From: Przewalskia tangutica
Taxonomy: Eukaryota > Streptophyta > Magnoliopsida > Solanales > Solanaceae
DNA length: 64,000 bases
Direction of reading: 5' to 3'
Assembly: GCA_029844215.1 (NCBI GenBank)
Contig: CM056732.1
Span: forward strand, 22,243,501-22,307,500
Part shown: positions 1 through 9,110 of the stretch, piece after piece
How the letters are laid out: every line of letters starts with the position of its first letter
How positions within the stretch are numbered: the first letter of the stretch is position 1
The notes under the pieces: generated by a model
The model's database searches: none
Seen by the model: only the letters and a program-made list of their open reading frames with translations
Told to the model about the DNA's origin: nothing
Made by a program: the position numbers and the translations under genes

Positions 1-542
1 GTGAATCTTGTCCCGACTGAGAGCGCATTGCTGCACCCAACTTTGTATCCTCGTATTCCTCCCACCTAATTGTGTGATTTTTTTGTACATGCTTAAGTAA
101 ACCTCCCGTCCCACCCTGACCTTTTTCCATTTTAAATTTATAAATATTTTTACAAATTTGACATCTAACTAATTCATTCTCTTGGTCCCTATCAAAAAAT
201 GCTCATGCATCTAATTTTAATTTTCTTTGTATTGGGCCTCGTCTCATACTAGGGGAAATAGGAGGCGTTCCAATTTGAGGTGTCATCTACATTAGTCGGT
301 GTGTCGTCTAGATTAGTGAGTGTTTCATCTAGATTATCTTCTAAATTAAAGTCTTGTTGATTCTAGAAAATATGTCCTCGTCTAAATCTAATGGTACTTC
401 AGGAAAAAATTCAGTATCAACGAAATCATCTTGTCTAGGTCTAGAAGGAATAGGATGATTAGAAGAAGTACAAATGCCCTTGTTACCCCTACTAGAAGAA
501 GCCTAACTCTTACCCTTAAACATACCTTTTAATCCTTTCATT
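1..542 (-). pseudogene. hAT transposase N-terminal fragment with BED-type zinc finger
   Basis: The minus-strand reading has a possible start near 542 (MKGLKG) but meets a stop about 14 codons later, and at least one frameshift lies around 220-350. From about 215 down to 60 the frame is clean and reads as a BED zinc finger: an aromatic FFDRD segment, then RCQICKN (two cysteines), then GTGGLLKHVQKNH, which supplies the spaced histidines. BED fingers bind DNA at the start of hAT transposases. The catalytic and dimerisation domains are off the window. The early stop and frameshift mean this copy is dead as read, unless it is spliced. Family assignment is strong; the exact start is uncertain. Confidence 0.7.
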
Positions 543-674
543 TTAATTATGCTAATAAATAGTTAAAGAAAATGAAGATTTGTGAGAAAGATGAAGAGAA
601 AATGAGGTATTTATAGTTGGAAAAATTGAGTTAAAGTGTAAATATAATAAATTATGGGTTAAAAATAAATATTA

Positions 675-854
675 AATTGGTAGGGGAGGCCAAAAATGGC
701 CGTTGCACAACGACCAAAATATAAAATGGCCGTTGTGCAACAGTTATTTTGTGCAACGGGGAGGAGTCGGGCGGGACAGGGGGCGGGACCGGGGTTGGCG
801 GGACTATCCCAGACCGGGGCGGGACCAGGGCGCCCCGCCCCGTTGGACAGCCCT
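675..854. promoter_or_regulatory. hAT subterminal region: inverted repeat plus GGCGGGAC repeats
   Basis: An inverted repeat is built from GTTGCACAACG and CGTTGTGCAAC at about 703-743. Next to it the block 769-846 repeats GGCGGGAC-like motifs (GGGCGGGAC, TGGCGGGAC, GGGGCGGGAC). hAT transposases are known to bind short repeated subterminal motifs, so a binding role is plausible, but it is inferred from position and repetition only. Confidence 0.5.
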
Positions 855-959
855 AAAGGAAACTCATACTAGTCAACTGCTATTCTATCTATCTATCAAC
901 AATTAGCAGAATAACATCACTGGACTACATTAGACCTAGAACAAGAAAATACTAAGGAA
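855..959. other. Spacer between hAT end and LINE remnant
   Basis: About 100 AT-rich bases with a short ATCT run. No coding or structural signal is visible. It may be LINE 3' sequence, since the exact 3' end of the LINE cannot be seen. Confidence 0.3.
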
Positions 960-1006
960 AGTTGTTCAGGCTGTCCAGTGTAGTCTATTTTTGTAGATAT
1001 CTCCCT

Positions 1007-1354
1007 CTAATGTGGATATGAAGAGCAACCTCCTTGCAAAGTCTCACTCTGAAACTGGCCTGACTGGAATTTCAAGTTGTTTCTTTCTCTCCAAATAAGT
1101 GACACCACCATAGCAAAGATACAACATGTGATTGCCCTTTTGTTTGTCTTCTTTCTTTCCCATTTACAAACCCACTGAAATTCTTCATGCCAGCTACCAA
1201 TAGTTCTATGAATCCGGAGCCAAGCCAGCAGTCTGCACCATAAACCTTGAGTAACAGGACACTGAAAAAATAGATGATCAAGAGTTTCAATTGCTCCATC
1301 ACAGAAGACATAATTCACAGGGACATGAATACCAAACTTTTGCAGTCTATCCAC
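1007..1354 (-). pseudogene. LINE C-terminal reverse-transcriptase zinc-binding domain (zf-RVT)
   Basis: The 115-residue frame opens with MDRLQKFGI and continues with CDGAIETLDHLFFQC, the Cys/His pattern (C...ET..HLFF.C) of the zf-RVT domain found at the C-terminus of plant L1 ORF2. It is followed by a W-rich segment (WERKKTNK, LIWRERNN) also usual there. It follows the RT block on the same strand at the expected distance. The true upstream part is cut off by the 155-bp insertion, so the methionine is not a genuine start. Confidence 0.85.
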
Positions 1355-1355
1355 T

Positions 1356-1512
1356 GTTTCTTTCTTTCTTGCTTCCGTCGCGAAGTTTGACTTCGTGCAG
1401 CAAGCGGCACGGAGTGATTTTAGCTTCGCCCTCGCAGCACCAATTTATGTTGATTCCAGTCCAACCTTGCCTCGGCAAATACAGCTCTACCCGACCCACC
1501 CCCGGTCCGGTT
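1356..1512. other. Insertion of about 155 bp inside the LINE zinc-binding domain
   Basis: The L1 protein reading is continuous up to RRLAST on one side and resumes at VDRLQKFG on the other. The intervening 155 bases encode nothing that fits and contain a CT-rich start (TTTCTTTCTTTCTTG) and a GC-rich body. Its size suits a small non-autonomous insert, but I recognise no family and see no convincing target duplication or terminal repeat. Confidence 0.5.
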
Positions 1513-1526
1513 GAAGCTAGCCTCCT

Positions 1527-1799
1527 TCAAACAGCTAACCATAGAGTGAATTTATGCCTTGGGTGAATATTTTGCTGCAGTGTAACTCTTCCAGTGGACT
1601 CTTTGGTAAGTAGTATGAGGTGTAAGTAGAGTTTTTTAATAGAGAACTTTCCCTGAATCACCATTGAATTGAGGACACTTGTAAGCTCACCTTGTGAAGA
1701 GTTTGTCTGAATCAAGTGTTTCCTAACATTCAATATTTTCCTAACTATCCAAATTGTATTAGTTGGGATATCACAAGACTCCAATGTGTTGTTCTTCAA
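1527..1799 (-). pseudogene. LINE ORF2 connector segment
   Basis: A 90-residue open stretch ends with PRHKFTLWLAV, the conserved segment just before the zinc-binding domain of plant L1 ORF2 (W-LA-x-RL-T-x-DRL). The reading frame then meets a stop and the insertion at about 1356-1512, so the conserved segment is split from its continuation DRLQKFGI. Confidence 0.7.
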
Positions 1800-2130
1800 A
1801 TAATACTCATGCGCCCATTTTACCCAGAGACGATCTTTATTTTCACTAGTTGCCCAGAGTTATTTAATAATAGTAGAGTGATTCCATATAGCTAGGTTAA
1901 GTATATTTTGGCCACGAGCAACCCTTGGGTTGCACATTTTGTCCCAAGCAACAAGGAACTTCCTTGAATTACAAGCTGATCCTGTCCACATGAAGGACCT
2001 ACAAAATGTTTATCATTTTGAGTATCCTCTTGGACAGGATAAAAGTTTGTGCCCAATAAATTTGAATCTCAAATATTAGTGACTTGATCAATTGTATCCT
2101 TCCTACATAAGAGGGTAACTTCTATGGCCA

Positions 2131-3154
2131 TCATTTAATTCTTTCTGTGATTTTCTCTACTAGGAGTAAGCATTGGGCTATAGTAAACTTCTTAGAGGAT
2201 AAGGGCACCCCTAAATATTTGATAGGAATTTCTCCCTCTTTGTAACCCAAAATTTTCAAGATGTTCTTCTTGAGGTCTGGATTAACACCAGACGTGTAAA
2301 TGGAACTCTTCTCTACATTTTCTTCTAGACCTGAGGCTGCAAAGAACCTTTGAAAAGCACCTTGCAATAACTGAATAGATTTAACATCTGTCTTGCAAAA
2401 CATTAAGAAATCATCCGCAAAACAAATATGTACTACCCCCAACTTCTCACACATAGGGTGTAATTTGAAATTCTTGTGCAGTTTCAATAAAGATAGCTCC
2501 ATTTGGAGGTACTCCATTGCAATAACAAATAGATAAGGGGACATAGGGTCCCCTTGTATAATTTCTATTTTCCCTTGAAATGGTGTTAGTATACTACCAT
2601 TTAGCACCAAGGAGTATGACTATGTAGTAATGCATTCCATCACAATTTATATGGGAACCCCAATTTAGTAAGCATTTGTTTCAAGAAACTCCAATTCAAT
2701 GGAATCATAAGCTTTTCTAAGGTCTACTTTCATCATACACCTAGAGGACAGCCATTTTCTAGTGTACCATTTTAGCACCTCATGTTTGAATAAGATGATA
2801 TCTATTATGCTCCTTCCTTCTACAAATGTAGATTGTGAGGGGCTGACAATGTGACTAATGACCTCCTTAATTCTGTTTGTTAAGATCTTAGTTATGATCT
2901 TATATATGGTAGTACAACATGCTATAGGTCTAGTCTTTTACTTGAGTTGGGGAAGGAACTTTAGGAACCAAAGTAATAGCAGTACAACTCACAACTTTAA
3001 GTAATTTCCCAATTTCAAAGAATTCTTGGACTGCACTAATAACATCATCCTTTACCACAACCCAATGACAAGTAAAAAACTCAACTGGGAACCTATCAAT
3101 ACATAGAGCTGTCTTGTGGCATTCTTTTGATTGCATCAAGTATCTCTTGATCAA
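2131..3154 (-). pseudogene. LINE reverse transcriptase domain, broken
   Basis: Three pieces in different frames cover the polymerase core. The first (3154-2930) matches the N-terminal part, with a DRFP version of the usual DGFP motif and an ITLVPK segment. The second (about 2745-2690) has MMKVDLRKAYDS, the block carrying the first catalytic aspartate. The third (2610-2131) has QGDPMSPYLFVIAMEYL and then FADDFLMF, the catalytic motif, with Phe in place of the usual Tyr. The YLGVPL segment further on is also characteristic of L1 RT. Frameshifts between the pieces make it non-functional. In a live element it would copy element RNA at a nicked genomic target. Confidence 0.88.
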
Positions 3155-4828
3155 TTACTGGCTTGATTAATTGACATTTATGTTGATATGAGAGACATGG
3201 GAGGGACCCTTCTGACCATCTCCATATTTGGACAAGGCATCATTTCAGCAACTTACCCATCAAAGGTGAGAAGAAATTAATGAACTCAGCTTCCACCAGG
3301 TTGGGTTCTTGCTGTAATGCCCCAAATTATGGTCTGGGGAAAACACGATACTCGGTGTCTAACTGCATATGACTGAGCAAATTACATGACTTGCTGAATC
3401 AATATGTGCATCAAAATTATGAACTAATAATTTAAAATATGTAAAACTGAATACTGTAATTATAGTCTAAAAATATAATTGCAGAAATAATTTAAAAATA
3501 TAATAATTCTGAATAACTGACATGACACGTTAAACTAGTCTATGAAACCTTTGAACATGAGTTTGACTGCTAAAAACTGTTTTACCAGGACAAGGCCCTG
3601 ACATACCTTTACTGTAAGTGTAAAGCATGACATGAAAAGTAACTAAACAAATATTCCGAATGAAATGAGGCTCACCAATAGATGATACATGTAAATCTTA
3701 GCGAACTTATCCGTCATCCTAAAGCTTTGTACCAGTATCGTGAGATGCAGGACTCGGAAAAAAGATATGTAATTACATTTGAATTATATTCATATGTATA
3801 GCAACTGAATGAATAAGTAAGGCACATGAAATAATAGGAACTGAAACTGTAACATGAGCATGCACATATGTAATATCTGACATGAATATAATAAAACATG
3901 ATAACTCATTTTAATTGGGAGAGCTTTAGTATAACCGACATGAAATCACCACGCGAGAACATAATGTATGATCTCTGCCCGATCAGCTGAGACACTTCAT
4001 ATCTTGTCGGGGTATGAGACATGAACATGACATGAATAAATTCAATAACCCGCAATGGATAACATGAAGGAGTCGTCCTAACTGAGCGAAAAAATTCTTA
4101 TCCTACATTGACATACGTAATTTCAGGAATTAAACCTTCTCGGTAATCTGTGCAACTCCCAAAACATGAATATGTATATGATTGGCTTAGAAGCCAATGG
4201 ATTTCATAAATATAATTTGTAAGTATAATATTCATATTAATAAATACGTAATATAACTTGTATGAAGCATGAAAATATGTAAAATCATATAATGGTAGGA
4301 TGTTGGTGCATGACATGTATTTAGGAACCCATGGAATGCAATTTATGGGTGTTCATGGATTACAGATGGATTCATGATAGCCATTGAATATCAAGAATAT
4401 AATAACGAATTAGTAAATACAAGCATGGTACATCATGATATATGTAATTTAGGGTCATCATGAACTTGAGCAAAACTCTAAGCTTATGAAATTTCATGTT
4501 TCATGGACAAACGTAGCTTGGGGAAGAAAAATGATGTTCCTAGACGAGGATAGAAGCTCTACATACTTTAGTCGTTCTTAGTCTTGTAATAAAGTCTGAA
4601 TCTTGACGAAGAATTTCCAAAAATCTGATGTTGAAACCTTGAAAAGGGTTTATCTTGAAAACCCTAGGTTATGAGGCATAGAATTTTTCTTAGAATCCGC
4701 TTATAATAGTTAATAAATGTGTTGGAATACATGAGAATGGCTTACCTTGAGCTATGATGATGGGAGGAAGAACTTCGTGTTAGGGCTTAGGAGAATGAAG
4801 AATGAAATAAAAAACCTGAAAAATGCAG

Positions 4829-4838
4829 TTTATATATT
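4829..4838 (-). promoter_or_regulatory. Candidate TATA box of LTR-like sequence X
   Basis: The minus strand reads AATATATAAA, and downstream sequence contains the CCTAAGCCCTAAC-type leader often seen after LTR promoters. It is supported by sequence and position only. Confidence 0.35.
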
Positions 4839-4887
4839 GTTCAATCGTCAGAGTGATTTCACGGTATGTTTGATGGACCCTAAAATA

Positions 4888-4905
4888 TTTCACGATCCGT
4901 GAAAA
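4888..4905. repeat. Palindrome beside the Ogre A insertion site
   Basis: ATTTCACG-ATC-CGTGAAA forms a near-perfect inverted repeat that ends at the left target duplication of element A (AATGG, 4904-4908). Related CCGTGAA and TTCACGG motifs recur within X on both sides of the insertion. Confidence 0.6.
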
Positions 4906-4908
4906 TGG
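4904..4908. repeat. Target-site duplication of Ogre element A (left)
   Basis: AATGG precedes the LTR terminus TGTCGCGCC at 4909. An identical AATGG follows the other LTR terminus at 30899-30903. Five-base duplications are standard for Ty3/gypsy integrases. Confidence 0.9.
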
Positions 4909-5121
4909 TGTCGCGCCCGTTTTCGACCTCGGGGGTCTGAACGGTATCCGCAACGTTGCTCTTTGGCGCGGTTCCCCGGATGGAGCAATAATGCTGTTTT
5001 TTAGGAGTCGCCACCTAATTATTTAAGTGAATTAGGACACTTGATTTATTGCAGTAAAAAACTGCAATTAATCTCCATTTAATGGTCTGCGAAAGCTATG
5101 TGAGATTCTAGGTAAGGGTTC

Positions 5122-5176
5122 TTTATTATCCTAAAGGGAAGGGGTTAGACATCCTTTAAGATCCGCTAACTTGCGG
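5122..5176 (-). terminator. Polyadenylation signal and conserved hairpin in the Ogre A 3' LTR
   Basis: The minus strand has AATAAA at 5122-5127, preceded about 35 bases upstream by the hairpin CCGC-AAGTTA-GCGG (5163-5176). The same hairpin plus AATAAA pair recurs in the other A LTR, in S2 and in the 3' LTR of element C. That suggests the 3' end of R, where the transcript is polyadenylated. Confidence 0.5.
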
Positions 5177-5978
5177 TTATTCGTTCAAGCCCATGTTAAT
5201 TATTTATTGCCCTTTTTATTCTACGTATTCTAAGCATTTTTCATAATTTATAATTAAAATAAAGTGCAATACATGATAATAAAACTAAATTTAAATGCGA
5301 CATAAAAATAAAACTTCGGGACATCTTTTAGCTATTTTTAGGCCTTCTGCACAAGATGATCTCTGGGTACCTGCATAAACACTTAGTAAACGTGTTAGTA
5401 ATGGAATGAATAATTTTAAAGCAATGACAGAAATTAATAAGTAAAGCCAAAAAATAAATAAATCCGTCTTTTGCACAGAGGAGGCCTTGGAAATCAGACG
5501 GAGATTCCTTCATCGGCCAATATTTAAAAGTAATAAAATAAATAAAATCTTCATATCCGCGCCAAAACAGTAATAGTTTTAAATACGGAGGGCTCAGATA
5601 TAAAAAATGTAAAGTGGGACAGCCTAAACAAGTGCGGCTGCGAGAATTCGCCCTGCCAGCGCATGTTGGTTATCCGGTGTAAGTGGAAGAAATCATCCTT
5701 GCCCAGAAAGCTTCATTTATTTTATTTTCCGTCTTTGCAACTGTGGAGGCCTCAAAAATCGACGGATAACTTTTTCATCGGCCAAACAAGTGTAGCATCT
5801 TGTTCAAATTAGTAAAATACCCACAGGTGTAGCAACATGTTCAAAATCAGTAAAACCAGGTGTAATATCTGTTCCAGATCAGTTTAATAACATAACAAAA
5901 GGGACAAAATCGCCCAAAATCAACATGGAACAACAAAACCGTCGCAACGCAACAAATAGCAGCAGCCATGATAATTCA

Positions 5979-6312
5979 ACAAAAGATGGTCCAGAACCCA
6001 GTGGCAACAACAACGGGTTCGCCGGAATAATCCCAACAATGCAGAATCAACCCAACAAAATCAGAAGCATTGACAACAACATAGAAAACAATAATGGTCC
6101 AGAAACCAGTGGAGACAAGCAGCGAGTTCGCCGAAAAGCCAGAGGCAAAAGATGGTCCAGAACCCAGTGGCAACAACAACGGATTCGCCGGAATAATCCC
6201 AACAATGCAGAATCAACCCAACAAAATCAGAAGCATTGACAACAACATAGAAAACAATAATGGTCCAGAAACCAGTGGAGACAAGCAGCGAGTTCGCCGA
6301 AAAGCCAGAGGC
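5979..6312. repeat. Tandem duplication of about 167 bp within the Ogre A LTR
   Basis: The block starting AAAAGATGGTCCAGAACCC at 5979 is repeated immediately after itself at about 6146, including the GGTTCGCCGGAATA and AAACCAGTGGAGACAAG motifs. The right LTR carries the same duplication (about 29367-29690), so it existed before this element integrated. Confidence 0.85.
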
Positions 6313-7517
6313 TCGCCGGAGTTTAGAAACTCCGGCAAAATACAAGAAATCATTCCAAATCAAAACAACAACAGGAACAGTAACCAACGACCGCCGGAGT
6401 TCCTCAAACTCCGGCGAGATTCAAAAATAAAGGAAATCAGTCCAAATAAGAGAAAATATGCCAATAAATCTAAAAATGGAACCAAACCCAGGCAGCGATG
6501 GTGGCGGCGTCACTTCCACGGCGAACACCGGAGCGACGCCACCTGACTAACGCTGGAACAGTGACGGGCAGTGATGGGGTGTGATGACGATGGGAGATTT
6601 GCGACGGGAATGTTCAATTATGGTGGTCGACGGGAGCAGCAGGGAGAGAGGGTGAGGGTTGCTGGTGAAGTTCGACGATGGTGGACTGCTCCAGCGGTGG
6701 TGGTCGACGGTGATGGGACAGTGGGGGTTCGACGGGATGGGGTTGACGGGAGAGGAGTGAGGAAGATGGCTGCTAAGGTGAGAGAGGGTGTTCGCCGGTG
6801 ATGTCGACGACGACGGGAGTGGGGTGAGGGAGATGATGCTGAGAGGGGTGAGGGCTGCTGAGGAATAATAAATGCTGGGCTGATATTTTGTTTTTGTGCG
6901 GCTGATGATAAAATGTCCAACTGGCTGAGTGTTGTCTTCTCAATAAATGAGAGAGATGGAGTGTAAAAGAAAAAGAAAGGTGCTGCTGAAGTGATGTTGG
7001 AGTGTAGAAATGGTGAAAGAAAGTATGGAGTGGAGTGTGGTAAAGGTAAAAGAGGTATGGGGTGAAATAATAAAAAAAATGTTGGATTGGATTGACTCGG
7101 ATTGGGCCTTGGACTGGACTGGTTTGACAAAATGCAAGGCTGGTTAATTATTTAAAGAAAAAATTATTTAAAAAGATGCAAGATTATTAAAATGCAAATG
7201 CTGATGCGATAATACTAAAATGCAATATTTAAGACATGTTTAATGCATGATTAAAAGTAAAAACAGGATGCCAATTAATTATTTAAAGAGATGCAAATAT
7301 TATTAAAATAAAACGACGGTATAACAATAATAAAAACATAATATTAACAACGACATAATGCTTAATTTAAAAATAAAAGATGCAATGCCATTTTTGTGAA
7401 GAAATAAACATAGAATATTATGTAAAAATATGCAAAATAACGATTAAAATGCGGTGTGCTAAAATACTTAAAATTGCACGAAATATACGAAAAACGGGTC
7501 AAAATTGACTGTCAACA

Positions 7518-7531
7518 GTATGTCCCTCTTT
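7518..7531 (-). other. Polypurine tract of Ogre element A
   Basis: The minus strand reads AAAGAGGGACATAC directly before the LTR terminus TGTTGACA. It is the expected primer site for plus-strand DNA synthesis. B has a closely related tract and C an almost identical one at the equivalent place. Confidence 0.75.
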
Positions 7532-7590
7532 GTACGGAGATGATGGAAGAGTCTTCGGACAAAGATGTTGACTTGTAGCCAATTTTGTCC
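7518..7590 (-). other. Conserved block before the polypurine tract (Ogre A)
   Basis: About 70 bases ending in the polypurine tract are shared with B (33894-33970) and, on the other strand, C (52546-52627). Shared motifs include CAAAATTGGCT, AGTCAAC and TTTGTCCGAAGA. Conservation next to hypervariable sequence suggests a role in priming, packaging or 3' processing. That role is inferred. Confidence 0.6.
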
Positions 7591-7629
7591 TGTTTTATAA
7601 ACTATAAACTCAAAAATAGGGATGATGCA

Positions 7630-7765
7630 GACCCAAAAAATGTCCCAGTGTCAAATCAAGATGACACTGGGTCGTTGTGATGCAAAAATAAAAAGCAAAG
7701 CTAACGCTGATTAAAAAAATGTCACAGTGTCGAAGTATGATTGACACTGGGTTGCAGGTGATGTG
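7630..7765. repeat. Two copies of a CCCAGTGTCA hairpin repeat (Ogre A 3' region)
   Basis: The first copy has a perfect 10-bp stem, CCCAGTGTCA (7644-7653) and TGACACTGGG (7662-7671), with an 8-nt loop. The second copy (about 7721-7755) keeps a shorter stem, CAGTGTC/GACACTG. A multi-copy version occupies the equivalent position in element B (about 34065-34345). Confidence 0.8.
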
Positions 7766-7794
7766 GTGTTGAAAAGGACATGGTGTTTGTAGAT

Positions 7795-8117
7795 GTTGAT
7801 GGCGTCATTGCATGGACGCGATGCAGATGCTCGTCGTTGCATAGACGAAACATGGATGAAGCCGTTGCATAGGCTTAAATGAAAGGGCGTCGTTGCATAG
7901 ACGCGGTGCCGATGTTCGTCGTTGCATAGACGAAACATGAATGAAGTCGTTGCATAGGCTTTTATGAAATGGCGTCGTTGCATAGACGCGATGCAGATGC
8001 TCGTCGTTGCATAGACGAAATATGGATGAAGCCATTGCATAGGCTTAAATGAAAGGGCGCCGTTGCATAGACGCGATGCAGATGCTCGTCGTTGCATAGA
8101 CGAAACATGAATGAAGC
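7795..8117. repeat. Hairpin tandem array of Ogre A, left segment
   Basis: About four copies of an 85-bp unit containing GTTGCATA loops flanked by short stems. This is the same array as 24363-25095; chromovirus N inserted inside it and split it. This part is more diverged, with stems such as CGCC/GACGC and a GAAGCCATTGCAT variant. Confidence 0.85.
8113..8117. repeat. Target-site duplication of chromovirus N (left)
   Basis: GAAGC directly before TGTCACGACCC. It is matched by GAAGC at 24363-24367, directly after the other terminus ATAACA. Confidence 0.9.
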
Positions 8118-8891
8118 TGTCACGACCCGAACCCGGGCCCGTGACTGGTGCCTTACCCGGGCACCTAAGTAGACATACATCAGAGTAACCAGCGGAATAT
8201 AAAAGCAAGACATGAAACAATTATGAAATGAGAAATGAAACAATTATGAAATGAGAAACAGTTTATCCAAGAAAAGATTTCCTTTCGGCATGTATATATA
8301 CATCAAGTGTGAACAGTTACATCCCAACTTACAACAGGACTACATACCTCTAGGAATGTAAACAACTATGGCGGGACAGGGCCCCGCCATACCCTGAATG
8401 TACATAAAGCTATAATGACAGGGAGATCATACCCAAACGATAAGCCTCCGGAGAAAGGGGGCTTTCCCAAAAGCAGAAACGGTGATCCTAGGAGCGGGGA
8501 TCAACAACAGGAGTACCTACTGCGGCATGAACGCGGCCCCGAAAGTCGATACAACAGTACCAAGTATGTGAAATCAGAAAGTACTTAAATGAAATCATAT
8601 CATTTTAAAACCAATTTTACAAATATGTACGAAACAACGATGTACTCGCATAGTGCCACAACATAACCAAGAGCAAAAATAGATATAACATAACCGGTCT
8701 TTTCTAGGCGCTAATGATCGAAGCAAGGCCATTCGCCCATAGTATCATTATGCGTGCCTAATCTCGGAACTCCGCGATCGCATAAAGCCACATAGGCCCG
8801 CATGAGGTATTCCTCGCATCGGGGGTAGCTAACCCGCGACATCATCCTGGACCCCCGAAGTCCGCATAGTCTTATGGACCGCATGAGGTAT

Positions 8892-8896
8892 TCCTC
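8892..8896. repeat. Target-site duplication of solo LTR S1 (left)
   Basis: TCCTC before TGTTATGCCCC. TCCTC recurs at 11512-11516 after GTGACA. The uninterrupted site is seen in the other N LTR near 22580. Confidence 0.9.
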
Positions 8897-8937
8897 TGTT
8901 ATGCCCCGTGGTTCGAACTGGACATGATCCCGTGATC

Positions 8938-9110
8938 TCAGCGGCGCCGGGAGAAGCGCGGCGCGCAGCGGTGATTGTAGGCCGCGGCGCGGAAGTCGGC
9001 GCGCGAAATCTTGGTCGAAGTTTCAGCGCCGCGCGGGAAAGCGAGGCGCCGCGAAGATTCGAGGGTTCGCGGAGTTGCGGCGCGCTTGAAGCGGCCGAAA
9101 GCGCATCAGG
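8938..9110. repeat. GC-rich GCGGCGC-type block in S1
   Basis: About 170 bases packed with GCGGCGCC, GCGGCGCG and GCGCGC motifs sit inside otherwise AT-rich LTR. Athila D has comparable GGCGCCGC cassettes. It is potentially heavily methylated and structured. Confidence 0.55.

Larger units (their letters stand above)
1..854 (-). mobile_element. hAT-superfamily DNA transposon, 5' end (continues beyond the window)
   Basis: Read on the minus strand, the element would begin near 854 with a terminus of the type TAGGGCTGTCCAACGGGGC, typical of plant hAT elements. A very GC-rich subterminal zone (about 755-850) follows, then AT-rich leader, then a transposase reading frame that runs off the window at base 1. 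The remnant therefore holds the 5' terminus and the N-terminal coding part only. The other terminal repeat and the 8-bp target duplication expected of hAT elements lie outside the window, so the end at 854 is inferred from similarity of the terminus and not from a duplication. Confidence 0.7.
960..3314 (-). mobile_element. L1-type LINE (non-LTR retrotransposon), 5'-truncated and decayed
   Basis: The minus strand carries, in order, the reverse transcriptase core (about 3154 to 2131), a connecting region (1799 to 1527) and a C-terminal zinc-binding domain (1354 to 1007). That is the layout of plant L1 ORF2. The endonuclease and ORF1 are absent: the remnant stops at 3314, where LTR-like sequence X begins. 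No poly(A) tail (poly(T) on the plus strand) is visible near 900-960, so the 3' boundary is approximate. Several frameshifts and stops show an old copy. Confidence 0.85.
3315..4908 (-). mobile_element. Unclassified LTR-like sequence X, left part
   Basis: It starts abruptly at the end of the LINE with TGTAATGCCCCA. Read on the minus strand this gives an LTR-like terminus ending GGGGCATTACA. A minus-strand TATA box lies at 4829-4838, in a context like LTR U3-R regions. No coding sequence is present. Ogre element A is inserted at 4909, and X resumes at 30904. The right end is unclear: a terminal TACA occurs at 31181-31184, but the 5 bases flanking the two candidate ends do not match. Orientation is inferred from the terminus and the TATA box. 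Confidence 0.5.
4909..7517 (-). repeat. 3' LTR of Ogre element A
   Basis: Minus-strand reading starts TGTTGACAGTCAATTTTG at 7517 and ends with CGCGACA at 4909. It matches the 28300-30898 copy throughout, with scattered substitutions and small indels. A pyrimidine-rich zone on the minus strand (6550-7130) produces long stop-free frames in both LTR copies. A 167-bp internal duplication occupies about 5979-6312. Confidence 0.92.

Noticed and set aside
900..960. Poly(A) tail and target duplication of the LINE
   Set aside because: No poly(T) run on the plus strand and no matching direct repeats were found, so the 3' end cannot be fixed.
6618..7130. Long Pro/Ser/Thr-rich frame in the Ogre A LTR (also 29894-30511)
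   Set aside because: It lies in a pyrimidine-rich LTR zone where stops are rare. The frame is shifted between the two LTR copies and matches no family.
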